Source: CAYXVU01 sp964468725
Lineage (GTDB): Bacteria; Acidobacteriota; Blastocatellia; UBA7656
DNA length: 24,413 bases
NCBI GenBank assembly: GCA_964468725.1
Contig: CAYXVU010000075.1
Location: 1-24,413 of the forward strand
Direction of reading: 5' to 3'
A program made the position numbers and the translations under genes. The notes under the pieces are model-generated. The model searched no databases and had not been told where the DNA came from. It was given only the letters and a program-made list of their open reading frames with translations. Positions 8,087-16,870 of the stretch are shown here, in pieces (positions within the stretch are counted from its first letter, which is position 1; every line of letters starts with the position of its first letter).

Positions 8087-9736
8087 ATGGAAAAAGATCA
8101 TACCTCCATCGCATATCGTGATGTAACGGTAGGAGGATTGCTAACCTTATTGGCGCATGATTATCCGCAGCAGGAGGCAATGATCTACCCTGGCCGGAAA
8201 TTGCGTTACACCTTTGGTCAACTTGAAGATCTGACTTGCCAAATTGCTAAAGGGCTCCTCAGTCTCGGCATTCAGCATGGCGACCGCGTTGCGGTGTGGG
8301 CAACGAATGTTCCCGAATGGGTGGTGCTGCAATTCGCTCTTGCAAAAATTGGTGCAATACTTGTGACCGTCAACACCAGTCTGCGCGGTGCAGAGCTTGA
8401 ATACTTGTTACATCAATCTGAAACCGGAACCCTGATAACAATCAATGGATTCCGCGACGTGAGTTATGTGCAGACCATCTTTGATCTGATTCCAGAACTT
8501 CGAGAGGCAAAAGAAGGCGAGTTGGTTTCGGAAAAACTTCCGCATTTGCGTCACGTCATTTACATTGGCCAAGACTGCCCGATGGGCATGTTGCCATACG
8601 GTTCTTTGTTGTCCCGCGCGCAGTCTTGCAGCGATGCAGAGCTTGACGCGCGGTCGCAGGCTGTTCGACTCGATGATGTCATCAATATGCAATACACCTC
8701 TGGCACAACGGGATTCCCCAAAGGCGTGATGTTGACGAGCGCGAATATCGTCAATAACGGGTACTGGTTGGGAGAGGGGTTGGGGTACACCGCGAAAGAC
8801 AAACTTTGCGTGCCGGTTCCTTTCTTTCATTGCTTCGGCTGTGTCATTGCCGTACTCGGAGCCTTCACTCACGCTGTTCCGATTGTCCCATTGGAGTCTT
8901 TCGAGCCCTTGACCGTTTTGCAATATGTCGAAAGCGAAAGATGTACAGCCCTCTATGGCGTACCAACCATGTTCGTTGCAGAGCTGGAACAGCTAGAGGC
9001 TCATCCGTTCGATGTGTCGAGTTTGCGTACAGGGATTATGGCAGGTTCGCTTTGCCCTGAACCATTGATGCGTCGGGTAATGGAGAAGCTGAACCTCACA
9101 GAAATGACCATTGCTTACGGTCTAACCGAAGCCTCGCCCGGCATCACCCTTACGCCACGCCATGACAGCATTGAATTAAGAACCCAGACGGTCGGCGTTG
9201 TCTTGCCGGAAATCGAAGTGAAAATCATTGATCCGGTTTCGCTTGAAGAGGCACCGCGCGGACACAATGGCGAACTCTGTTGTCGCGGCTATAACGTGAT
9301 GAAAGGGTATTACAACAACCCGCTTGCCACTTCTCAAGCGATTGATAGAGATGGATGGTTGCGAACCGGCGATCAGGCGAATATGGATGAAGGGGGATAT
9401 GTTCGAATCACCGGGCGCATCAAAGATTTGATTATTCGAGGGGGTGAAAATATCTCTCCAAAAGAGATTGAAGATTTGTTACTGCAACACCCGCAAATCG
9501 CCGACGCCTATGTTTATGGCGTGCCCGATGAACGATTGGGTGAAATCGTCGCAGCGGCGATTCGCCTCAAAACGAATGCCACTGTGTTAGCTGAGGAGAT
9601 ACAGCAATTTTGCGAAGGGAAGATTGCGAAGTTCAAAATCCCTCGTGCCATTCGGTTTGTTGATTCCTTTCCGCTAACAGCTTCGGGCAAAGTGCAAAAG
9701 TTCAAACTCCGCGAAATGCACCTTGCGCATTCCTAA
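8087..9736 (+). CDS. Acyl-CoA synthetase (AMP-binding, ACSF2/medium-long-chain type)
   Basis: 549 residues, full-length adenylate-forming enzyme. The ATP/AMP signature YTSGTTGFPKG is at 203-213, YGLTEAS near 345, DGWLRTGD near 425 and GRIKDLIIRGGENI near 442, and the catalytic lysine motif SGKVQKFKLRE is close to the C-terminus. It converts a fatty or other carboxylic acid to acyl-CoA via an acyl-AMP. The overall pattern is closest to the FadD/ACSF2 group of medium- to long-chain synthetases; the substrate is not determinable. AGGAGAG at 8073-8079 sets the start. The 235 bp upstream hold only a weak promoter-like pair (TTGCAT 7995-8000, TACCAT 8018-8023). It converges on thiO with 7 bp between stops. 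Confidence 0.9.
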   Translation: MEKDHTSIAYRDVTVGGLLTLLAHDYPQQEAMIYPGRKLRYTFGQLEDLTCQIAKGLLSLGIQHGDRVAVWATNVPEWVVLQFALAKIGAILVTVNTSLRGAELEYLLHQSETGTLITINGFRDVSYVQTIFDLIPELREAKEGELVSEKLPHLRHVIYIGQDCPMGMLPYGSLLSRAQSCSDAELDARSQAVRLDDVINMQYTSGTTGFPKGVMLTSANIVNNGYWLGEGLGYTAKDKLCVPVPFFHCFGCVIAVLGAFTHAVPIVPLESFEPLTVLQYVESERCTALYGVPTMFVAELEQLEAHPFDVSSLRTGIMAGSLCPEPLMRRVMEKLNLTEMTIAYGLTEASPGITLTPRHDSIELRTQTVGVVLPEIEVKIIDPVSLEEAPRGHNGELCCRGYNVMKGYYNNPLATSQAIDRDGWLRTGDQANMDEGGYVRITGRIKDLIIRGGENISPKEIEDLLLQHPQIADAYVYGVPDERLGEIVAAAIRLKTNATVLAEEIQQFCEGKIAKFKIPRAIRFVDSFPLTASGKVQKFKLREMHLAHS

Positions 9737-9743
9737 CTGCCCA

Positions 9744-10850
9744 TCATATTGCGGCGGCGAATCGCTTCAAGCTGAAGGGTAGGATTTCCTGCGGCGTGTG
9801 GTTGCGAAAGACCATCTCGGCGATAGCATGTGCGGTGATGGGGGCGAGGAGAATGCCATTACGGAAATGGCCGGTTGCCAATAGCAGGTTTTCGATGCCG
9901 CTCTCGCCAATGACCGGCAAATGATCGGGCGTGTCCGGTCGCAGCCCCGCCCACGTTTCCAGGATTTCGCAAGCCGCCAACGCTGGAACCAATTCTAATG
10001 CAGGAACCAGCAATGCGCTCAGACCGCCTGCGGTATTCATTTTGTTATAACCGTCACATTCAACTGTCGAGCCAACCAATAAGCGGCCATCGCATCGTGG
10101 AACCAAGTAGCATTGATTCGAATGGAGAACGTGACGAAGGGTCTGACTGTTTAGGGCGAGCATCTGGCCGCGCACCGGAGTGATGGCGAGGTTCAACCCA
10201 AGTGGGTTGAGCAAGTGGCTTGACCAGCAACCGGCAGCAACAATGATGGTAGCGGCATTCAATTGCGCGCCTGGTGATTGCACGCCCGTCACCCGACTGC
10301 CCTCGATAGTGATCGTCTCAACGGATTGCCCTTCGATGACTTCGACGCCGCAGCCTTTGAGCGCCACCGCAAGGGCGTCCATCAATAAACGATTGTCAAT
10401 TTGATGGTCGTTCGGCAAATAGATTGCACCGGCAGCCGATTGGGTTATCGAAGGCTCAAAACGGCGCAGTTCACTCGCTGTCAGTTTTTCGACAGCCAGT
10501 CCTGCTTCGATCTGCCAGGCTGTCCACTCATCGCTTCGGGTTTCGGTCTCCGCATCAAGGATGGCAACCAACGTTCCTTCATCCCGATAATGCGGATCAA
10601 TTCCGGATAACGCAGCAACCTCACCGGCAAAATCTCTGTAGAGTGACCGACTGCGGAGGCAGAGATCAAAGAAGGTGCCCGGTTCGTGCGCTTCGGTTTG
10701 CGGCGACAACATCCCGGCTGCCGCACGCGATGCTTCAGCGCCGAGCTTCTGGCGTTCAACCACCGTGACCTGCGCGCCACCTTGTGCCAACCGCAAGGCA
10801 ATCGAGCACCCAACCACGCCGCCTCCAATAACGATTACGTCTCGGTTCAT
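9744..10850 (-). CDS. thiO: Glycine oxidase ThiO (FAD-dependent)
   Basis: 368 residues of the DAO/glycine oxidase family. The N-terminal Rossmann motif GGGVVG (9-14) binds FAD; it is followed by a glutamate ending the second strand (VVERQ) and the conserved GAEASRAAAGML. Near the C-terminus are WAGLRPDTPDHLPVIG and LLATGHFRNGILLAP, characteristic of ThiO. The enzyme oxidises glycine to iminoacetate, the precursor of the thiazole of thiamine, in the cytoplasm. No other thi gene and no TPP riboswitch are in the window, so it is an orphan here. The ATG has only AGG (10863-10861) about 10 bp upstream. It lies 96 bp downstream of the hybrid kinase and could be read from that operon. Confidence 0.88.
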   Translation of the reverse strand: MNRDVIVIGGGVVGCSIALRLAQGGAQVTVVERQKLGAEASRAAAGMLSPQTEAHEPGTFFDLCLRSRSLYRDFAGEVAALSGIDPHYRDEGTLVAILDAETETRSDEWTAWQIEAGLAVEKLTASELRRFEPSITQSAAGAIYLPNDHQIDNRLLMDALAVALKGCGVEVIEGQSVETITIEGSRVTGVQSPGAQLNAATIIVAAGCWSSHLLNPLGLNLAITPVRGQMLALNSQTLRHVLHSNQCYLVPRCDGRLLVGSTVECDGYNKMNTAGGLSALLVPALELVPALAACEILETWAGLRPDTPDHLPVIGESGIENLLLATGHFRNGILLAPITAHAIAEMVFRNHTPQEILPFSLKRFAAAI

Positions 10851-10946
10851 ACGTCGCTATCCTAGCATTTGGGACATGACAATTTGCAAGCGAAGAAATG
10901 ATGACCGGACTGATGATGGTTTTCATTTTTAGTTTTTTGCTACAGG

Positions 10947-13724
10947 CTATTTCAAAACGTTAAGGAGGGCGGATCGGATGACCTGAAACTCCTGCTCTAA
11001 CGAGGTCAAAATAGAGTCAACCGATTCCGGTTGTGCAGGACAGCCGATATTTTCCAGCAATTGACAAGTTTCACGCATCCGCTCTGCGCCGACATAGCTG
11101 CAACTGCCCTTCAAGGCATGCGCCATCTTCGATAAATGCTCCCAGTTCTGTTCGATGCGCGCCTCTTTTATCTCTTTCAATCTCATGACAGCATCGTCAA
11201 GAAACATGGTAATGAAGGCGGTCAGATTGGCTCCGCGTTGTAACCCGGTTAGATTGAAAAGCGCCCTGCGGATTTCATCTTCCAGACGCTGGTTGGTGTT
11301 TGGCAAGAAGGGAATTTCGGGCGAGTCCGTTTCAGCAGAAGGATCACTCTTTACTGACCATTTGCGAATCATAGCGATGAGGGGGTCTTTTCGAAGCGGT
11401 TTGCTGAGGTAGTCATCCATTCCCGCAGCCAGGCATTTTTCTTTATCCCCTTCCTGCGCATAGGCAGTCATGGCAATGATGATCGAATGCCGGTTGTTGC
11501 CGTCGCGTTGGCGAATTTGCCGAGTCGCTTCATAGCCGTCCATTTCCGGCATCTGACAATCCATGAAGATCAGATCGAATGATGCCTGTTGCAACGCATT
11601 CAATGCTTCGATTCCATTATTGGCTAGGGTGACAAAAACCCCGAAGCTTTCCAGTTGTCGGCGGGCGACTTCCTGATTGACCGGATTATCTTCGGCAAGC
11701 AAGACGGTCAAGGGTTTGCTTGGGGGAGCCTCTTTTTGAGGCGGCCTCGCTTTGCGGTTTTCATTCGATTCCGGTGTTGCCTCAGATGGAGTCAAGAGGC
11801 TGTTGAGACATTGCACCAATAGCGATTTTCGGATGGGCTTGGTTAGGCTCGCCGTGAATCCGAATTTCTTAAACAGGCTATCGTCACGCTTGCCAAGCGG
11901 CGTGAGGATGATGAGTTGGGTCGCGGCTATGGTTTCATCGGCTTTGATCTGCCGCGACAGGGTTAGCCCATCCATTCGATGGGTCTTCTCATCAATCAAG
12001 GCGATGGAGTAAGGCGTTCCGTTCAGGGCGGCTTGGCGCAGTTGAAGGAGAGCCTTCGCTCCGCTAGCACAATGATTGTTGGTGATGTGCAAAGAATTAA
12101 GTTGTTGATGTAATACCTTGCGGCTTGCCGAATTGGCAGCGACTACCAAAATGCTGGCGGTTTGACGTTGCGGCACCAGCCGCAACGCCTCCCCCTGTTT
12201 GATAGACTCCGGCATTGGCACTGTGAACCAAAAAGTTGACCCTTTGCTAACTTGGCTGGTTAACCCAATTTCGCCGCCCATCAGCTCAGCGAGCTGTTTG
12301 CAGATGGCAAGCCCCAATCCTGTACCTCCGTGTTTGCGATTGATCGTTTCATCTGCTTGGGTGAAGGGTTGAAAGAGCTGGCGCTGTCCCTCTTCGGTGA
12401 TGCCAGCACCTGTGTCGGTGACCGAAAACCGAATCAGCGGTTTGGTTTTCGTTTTTTTGCGACGTTCAACTCTCACGATGATTTCGCCTTTGGCAGTGAA
12501 TTTAATTGCGTTGCCGATGAGGTTCACCAGAATTTGTCGAATGCGAATCGGGTCGCCCTGAACGATCTGCGGAAGATCGGAAGAGAAAGAGGCCAACAAT
12601 TCCAGCCGTTTTACTTGCGCCGGTTCGGCAAAGAGTTCGACCGTATCTTCGACCGTCTGCTGCAAATCGAAATCGAGGGCTTCAATCAGGGTTTTCCCTG
12701 CTTCGATCTTCGAGAAGTCGAGGATGTCGTTGATAATGTCAAGCAGAGCGTCAGCGCTCGATTGAGCGACCCTTGCAAGATGTTCTTGCTCATTTGTGAG
12801 AGGTGAATCAAGCAAGAGATTGAGCATTCCGATCACGCCATTCATCGGAGTGCGGATTTCATGGCTCATGCGAGCGAGAAATTCGGATTTCGCGCGGCTG
12901 GCTTCCAGAGCTGCTTCGCGGGCGGCGATCAAGTCCCGTTCAAGAGTCTTGCGTCGGGTGATATCCCGAACAATGGATAAGGCTTCAGCCTCGCTAGTGG
13001 CGACGAGCCGAATTTCGAGGTCGTGTAGATTGCCGCCATGTTCCCACTCTTGTTCAAAGACCTGCATCTCGCCGGTTGCCCATAAGATTTGTGCATGGCG
13101 ATAAATGGTTTCGGCCAAATGAGAAGGTAAAATGTCAGCGATTCGCTTGCCGCGCGCCGATTGTGAATCGGTCAGAAAGGATAAAGCCGATTTTGAACGG
13201 TAATCAATGATTACTCCTGTGTGGTCAAGGCGCATCATGAAATCAGGAATGGCATTGAGGATGGCTTGATTGGTGGCTTCACTCTTGCGCAGCGCCTCTT
13301 CGGTGCGCGCCAGGCGATCATAATCGAGGCTCTTCTCACGAGCTTTCTGCGCCAGAGTTTGAATCTCTTCATAGTCGAGTTTGAGCAGTTCAATGGTCAA
13401 CAACCGTTGCTGATTGATAGTAATGGCAGAGGCTTCCAGGTGATGCGGGTTTCCCTCATCATCTGTTTCTGTCCATGGTCCGGATTTTAATTTACCGGGT
13501 TGGTTGCGCTCCCAAAACGCTTCAGCCTCTTTGAGGAAGTATTCGAGGAAGATGAACAGATCTTGTGGGCGGAGAGGGGCAGTTAGTGATTGATCGCTGA
13601 GAAAAAGGGCGGCAAACCAGTCGGGGGCATTACCCACAATGCGAAAAGACCCGTCTGTCGCGCGTTCCAACACCACAATATCAAGCGCGCTCAAGATATT
13701 GGCGCGGATGGATTCAGTCGCCAT
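10947..13724 (-). CDS. Soluble hybrid histidine kinase: PAS - HisKA - HATPase - REC - REC - Hpt
   Basis: 925 residues without membrane segments. Order: N-terminal sensory-like region (1-115), short coiled linker, PAS-type domain (about 150-258), HisKA with MSHEIRTPMNG (His288), HATPase with NLIGNAIKF (401-409), DTGAGI (437-442) and GGTGLGL (466-472), a first receiver (about 524-645), a second receiver (672-790; E677, D678, D722, K775) and an Hpt domain (about 820-925; His869 in AHALKGS). The first receiver keeps Asp578, Thr608 and Lys629 but has Ala-Ala-Asn where the acidic metal-binding pair should be, so it is probably degenerate. It is the last gene of the GTPase operon, 18 bp after the GTPase stop, with no clear ribosome binding site of its own. 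The final phosphate acceptor is unknown. Confidence 0.93.
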   Translation of the reverse strand: MATESIRANILSALDIVVLERATDGSFRIVGNAPDWFAALFLSDQSLTAPLRPQDLFIFLEYFLKEAEAFWERNQPGKLKSGPWTETDDEGNPHHLEASAITINQQRLLTIELLKLDYEEIQTLAQKAREKSLDYDRLARTEEALRKSEATNQAILNAIPDFMMRLDHTGVIIDYRSKSALSFLTDSQSARGKRIADILPSHLAETIYRHAQILWATGEMQVFEQEWEHGGNLHDLEIRLVATSEAEALSIVRDITRRKTLERDLIAAREAALEASRAKSEFLARMSHEIRTPMNGVIGMLNLLLDSPLTNEQEHLARVAQSSADALLDIINDILDFSKIEAGKTLIEALDFDLQQTVEDTVELFAEPAQVKRLELLASFSSDLPQIVQGDPIRIRQILVNLIGNAIKFTAKGEIIVRVERRKKTKTKPLIRFSVTDTGAGITEEGQRQLFQPFTQADETINRKHGGTGLGLAICKQLAELMGGEIGLTSQVSKGSTFWFTVPMPESIKQGEALRLVPQRQTASILVVAANSASRKVLHQQLNSLHITNNHCASGAKALLQLRQAALNGTPYSIALIDEKTHRMDGLTLSRQIKADETIAATQLIILTPLGKRDDSLFKKFGFTASLTKPIRKSLLVQCLNSLLTPSEATPESNENRKARPPQKEAPPSKPLTVLLAEDNPVNQEVARRQLESFGVFVTLANNGIEALNALQQASFDLIFMDCQMPEMDGYEATRQIRQRDGNNRHSIIIAMTAYAQEGDKEKCLAAGMDDYLSKPLRKDPLIAMIRKWSVKSDPSAETDSPEIPFLPNTNQRLEDEIRRALFNLTGLQRGANLTAFITMFLDDAVMRLKEIKEARIEQNWEHLSKMAHALKGSCSYVGAERMRETCQLLENIGCPAQPESVDSILTSLEQEFQVIRSALLNVLK

Positions 13725-13742
13725 AGCAAACGGTGAATTGCC

Positions 13743-14249
13743 TTATGCAAGAATTTTACCGGCGAGCACGGAGAAAACTTCTTCAACGTATTGACCGGAC
13801 TTTGCGCTGGTTTGAAAAATCGTCCAACCTTTTTCTACATACTCTAGTAACTGACTATCTGCGATGCGCCATTCATCCACTAGATCTGCTTTATTGAGGA
13901 CGAGGATAAAGGGGACGGCGCCAATTTCGTTGTCGCAGCGCGTCTTTAGTTCAACCGCTTTGGCAAGGGTTTCGGGGCGTGTGCCATCGGCCACCAACAG
14001 ATAGCCGGAAGTTCCGCGCATGTATGACATCCGAACCTGTAAGAACTCATCTTCGCCTGCCAAATCCCATAGAATCAGATGCACCGTTTGTCCATTAACG
14101 GCCACCGTCTTTTTATCGATCTTCACCCCAACCGTCGTGTGATACTTCTCTGAAAAGATACTCTTCACGAAACGCGCGACGAGACTAGTCTTGCCCACTG
14201 CGAAAGCCCCGAGCATGCAGATTTTATTCTTTTTTTGTGTATCGTCCAT
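13743..14249 (-). CDS. Ras-like small GTPase of the prokaryotic Rab/Rup type
   Basis: 168 residues, one complete small G domain. G1 is GAFAVGKTS (14-22), G2 threonine is T38/T39 in YHTTVG, G3 is WDLAGEDE (61-68), G4 is NKAD (119-122) and G5 is TSAK (147-150). It is cytoplasmic, with no C-terminal lipidation cysteine. Compared with Ras, the glycine-12 position is Phe16, glycine-13 is Ala17 and glutamine-61 is Glu66, so hydrolysis chemistry should differ from Ras. Such GTPases (MglA and Rup groups) act as switches, often in polarity. Here it starts 3 bp after the OmpA-domain gene stop, without its own ribosome binding site, so translation is probably coupled. The neighbouring protein's cytoplasmic region is its likely partner. 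Confidence 0.93.
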   Translation of the reverse strand: MDDTQKKNKICMLGAFAVGKTSLVARFVKSIFSEKYHTTVGVKIDKKTVAVNGQTVHLILWDLAGEDEFLQVRMSYMRGTSGYLLVADGTRPETLAKAVELKTRCDNEIGAVPFILVLNKADLVDEWRIADSQLLEYVEKGWTIFQTSAKSGQYVEEVFSVLAGKILA

Positions 14250-14252
14250 TGT

Positions 14253-16001
14253 TTAGCGTTTGGGTAACGGTGAATCAAGCATCTCGATTTTGCAAGTGAC
14301 CGAACGCCCCAATGCGAGCGTTGCTTGCGGCAGGGTTTTGCCCTCGAAAGGAATCAAGGTTTTCCCTTCGATGCCATTGGCTGTCAGCAGATTGAATACC
14401 GCTTGCGCGCGTTGTTTGCGCAGTCCTTCATTTAAGCGCTCAGAGCCAGTTTCATCCGAACTGCCAATCAGAGAAATGCGAAGGTCTTTACCGACCGATT
14501 GCAGTATCTGTTGCAACGTCTTGATGCGAGCGGCAGTCTGTTGTAGCGCAACGAGGTAACCGGGGCGGATCTCAGCTTTGCCCACTTCGAATTGTAGGTT
14601 GAGATTTTCAATGTCAGCGATTTGTGAGCGAACCATTTCTGATTCGATTAGTTGGGTTGATTGAAACTCCGATAGCCCGGGAATCAAGCGAAACGTGCGA
14701 CCCGCCTCTCGTATCCACTGCCGATCAGCTATGCCACTGGCTACGATGGTATTCCCGTCAACCTCCAAGACGACTGAATCAGGAGGTTGCAGAATCTCTT
14801 GTGCACGTTTGCGGACGATTTGCGGATGAGAAGAGAAGAAATTTTCCCAACGGCTGACTACCGAAGATGGTTCGATTCGCGCTGCGGGTAAGAGTGAATT
14901 CGGTTCGACGGCAAGCGGGTCGCGCAATCCCATGATGTGATATTGGCCGCCGCTCTTCTCTTCTGAGATGATGACGATGCCCGGTTCGGCGCGCAGGCGA
15001 TTGACGTAGTCGCGCCACCGCAGATTGCCACGAATGTAAAAGAACAACCACACTGAAAGCGCAAGGAGTACGAGCCCGATTACCACCCGTAAGACGGAAG
15101 AGGCAGGTTTGGCCTTGCTCTCTAATTGCATTTGCAAGCAATTTGCCAGTTGCGGTCGGGTGGTTTCAAATGGGGCGGTGTCACCATCAAAGTCTGCCAG
15201 CAGTTCGCGGTGGTCGAAATGAATCGTATCGAGTGCATCCTGCATAGTGCGGCGCAGTTCTTGAGGGGCGTTTCCGCGAAAGACGGCAGCTAAAACGGCT
15301 TGCGCGCCTTGCTCGATCCAGATATTGAGGTCGCCGACCTGAAATGATTCGAGGGCGTCATCTTTGGCAGCGCCGAAAGAGTCTTGAACAAAATCCTGAA
15401 TGGCGGTGAGCATCCCTGAAATCAGATCGGCATCCTGTTCGGATTCGGGTTTGATCGAAACGTGGTGCAATAACAGACCGGTGGCTTTATGAATGAGGAA
15501 GACCTGCTCAACGCGAAAGAGCAGGGTATGACGCAGAACGACTTCGGCAAAAGACTTGCCGGTGCGCAGCGCTTCGAGCCGCCATTTCATCCCTTTGATC
15601 GAGACGCTATATTCGAGGGTCTGGTTTAAGGATTGAAGAACTTCGTTGAGCGCGTGCGAGATGGCTTTACGAATGGCCGGTCCCATCACCGGGAAAATTG
15701 CGTCAACGAGACGTTGCGGATCCCGTTTAACGGAAACCGAGATTGCCTCTTCTACGGTTGGCAATAGAGCGGTCGTCAGTTGTTTATCTTTTTTTGAACG
15801 TTGATTGATGGCTTCGGGGAGGACGAGGCTGACTTTTTCGGCGGGGATTTGAAGATCGTCTAGTCGTCGTTGCAGTCCGGTAATGTGGGCTTGCTCAGGG
15901 GCAAGCAACAGGCCGCGAAGTTCTTCAAGCTGATCTTCCGTCGGGTCGCGGTTGCTGTCTGTTGAGACTGCAACGCCATCTTTTACGACGCCATCAGTCA
16001 T
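14253..16001 (-). CDS. Inner-membrane protein: cytoplasmic roadblock/longin-like region, one TM, BON-like and OmpA domains
   Basis: 582 residues. Residues 1-300 are soluble: a charged helical part (about 20-160), then a section (about 165-262) with the strand-strand-helix-strand-strand pattern of roadblock/longin domains (VFLIHKATGLLLHHVSI; SGMLTAIQDFVQDSFG; LNIWIEQGAQAVLAAVFRG). A single transmembrane helix spans about 303-323 and is followed by RGNLRWR. Outside it are two BON-like stretches (about 335-365 and 408-450) and a C-terminal OmpA domain (about 465-575) with D516, N524 and R531 in the order expected for peptidoglycan binding. There is no cleavable signal peptide. The start has GGAGGA (16012-16007) at 5 bp and overlaps the previous gene by 8 bp. 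The roadblock-like call is a pattern judgement and should be treated as a hypothesis. Confidence 0.88.
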   Translation of the reverse strand: MTDGVVKDGVAVSTDSNRDPTEDQLEELRGLLLAPEQAHITGLQRRLDDLQIPAEKVSLVLPEAINQRSKKDKQLTTALLPTVEEAISVSVKRDPQRLVDAIFPVMGPAIRKAISHALNEVLQSLNQTLEYSVSIKGMKWRLEALRTGKSFAEVVLRHTLLFRVEQVFLIHKATGLLLHHVSIKPESEQDADLISGMLTAIQDFVQDSFGAAKDDALESFQVGDLNIWIEQGAQAVLAAVFRGNAPQELRRTMQDALDTIHFDHRELLADFDGDTAPFETTRPQLANCLQMQLESKAKPASSVLRVVIGLVLLALSVWLFFYIRGNLRWRDYVNRLRAEPGIVIISEEKSGGQYHIMGLRDPLAVEPNSLLPAARIEPSSVVSRWENFFSSHPQIVRKRAQEILQPPDSVVLEVDGNTIVASGIADRQWIREAGRTFRLIPGLSEFQSTQLIESEMVRSQIADIENLNLQFEVGKAEIRPGYLVALQQTAARIKTLQQILQSVGKDLRISLIGSSDETGSERLNEGLRKQRAQAVFNLLTANGIEGKTLIPFEGKTLPQATLALGRSVTCKIEMLDSPLPKR

Positions 16002-16575
16002 CCAATTCCTCCGGCAAAATGGCTTCGTTGTTTAAGCGCATTGCTAACTCGGTAAACATTGCCGAGAGCGCCAGCCGGTCAAGCTTGTCAGTGCGAATCT
16101 CGGTGGCTTCGCGGTCGAGTATCTCCGAGACCTCCTTGTGGCGTTTGAGAATTTCATCCATGAGGTCTTGATGCTGCCTAAGCAGTTGTTCGCGCAACTC
16201 TTTATTGGTATCGGTGATTTGGTCGTCCAATTGCCGAGATTTCTTTTCGAAATTTTTAGTCAATTCGTTGATCGTTGCAGCGAGTTCTTTTGCAGAAGCG
16301 TTGCGGTCTTCGTGTTCGTTTTTCAGGCGTTGGTTGAGAGATTCGATCTCTTTTCGAATATACATCTCCAGCGAATCGAAACGCTTCTTCAACTCATCTC
16401 TGAGGTCGTTGGAATCCTTTGCCAGTCGCTCTTCGAGCCGAACAAACTTTCTCTCAAAATCGCGAGACTGATTGCCGAAGAGTATCTCTCTGACCTTCTC
16501 TAAATTACCGCTATCTATCGGTTCGCTCGGCGATCTGGTGGCTTTGCTTGCGGTGCTCTCTCGATCAGAACTCAT
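15994..16575 (-). CDS. Coiled-coil protein, first gene of the GTPase operon
   Basis: 193 residues from the chosen ATG 16575, which has AAGGAG at 16588-16583 with 7-bp spacing. The frame also opens from a GTG at 16704, adding 43 basic, low-complexity residues, but that GTG has no ribosome binding site. After a Ser-rich start comes a conserved-looking block, LEKVREILFGNQSRDFERKF, and then about 115 residues of heptad-like, highly charged helix rich in Glu, Lys, Arg and Leu, ending with a short helical tail (LDRLALSAMFTELAMRL). There is no signal peptide or membrane segment. No biochemical function is known to me. The 8-bp overlap with the OmpA-domain gene suggests the two products work together, perhaps as a cytoplasmic scaffold. 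Confidence 0.85.
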   Translation of the reverse strand: MSSDRESTASKATRSPSEPIDSGNLEKVREILFGNQSRDFERKFVRLEERLAKDSNDLRDELKKRFDSLEMYIRKEIESLNQRLKNEHEDRNASAKELAATINELTKNFEKKSRQLDDQITDTNKELREQLLRQHQDLMDEILKRHKEVSEILDREATEIRTDKLDRLALSAMFTELAMRLNNEAILPEELDD

Positions 16576-16717
16576 GCCTTTTCTCCTTGCGCTAGGTTGG
16601 CTCTTTGGCTGAGCGATAGTCACTGGCTTTCGGGCAGCGCGAAGCGGCGCTCTCTTCCCGGTTAGCGACTTGCTTACCTTACCCTGTGCCTTTCTGTTTT
16701 TCACGATTGCGCCGAAG

Positions 16718-16744
16718 AATATAGCACGTTCGAGAGAATGTAAA
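16718..16744 (-). promoter_or_regulatory. Candidate promoter of the GTPase operon
   Basis: Read on the minus strand: TTTACA (16744-16739), a 15-bp spacer, and TATATT (16723-16718). Both hexamers match the sigma70 consensus at five of six positions, but the spacer is short. It would give a leader of about 130 bases before ATG 16575. If GTG 16704 were used instead, the leader would be nearly absent, a further argument for 16575. Confidence 0.45.
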
Positions 16745-16870
16745 AACGGAATTACGACGGAAGCTTACGGTTTGAACGAGATCAGAAGTAGAAGAGTAAA
16801 GACGGGAGGTGAAGTGGTATACAGAAGAGGGAGATTAGAGGAGGGAAGTGATTGAGAGAGTCATGAAAGC

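Noticed and set aside
10851..10946. Possible promoter for thiO on the minus strand (TTGCAA with TAGGAT)
   Set aside because: The spacer is about 19 bp and the -10 is poor; thiO may be read from the upstream operon.
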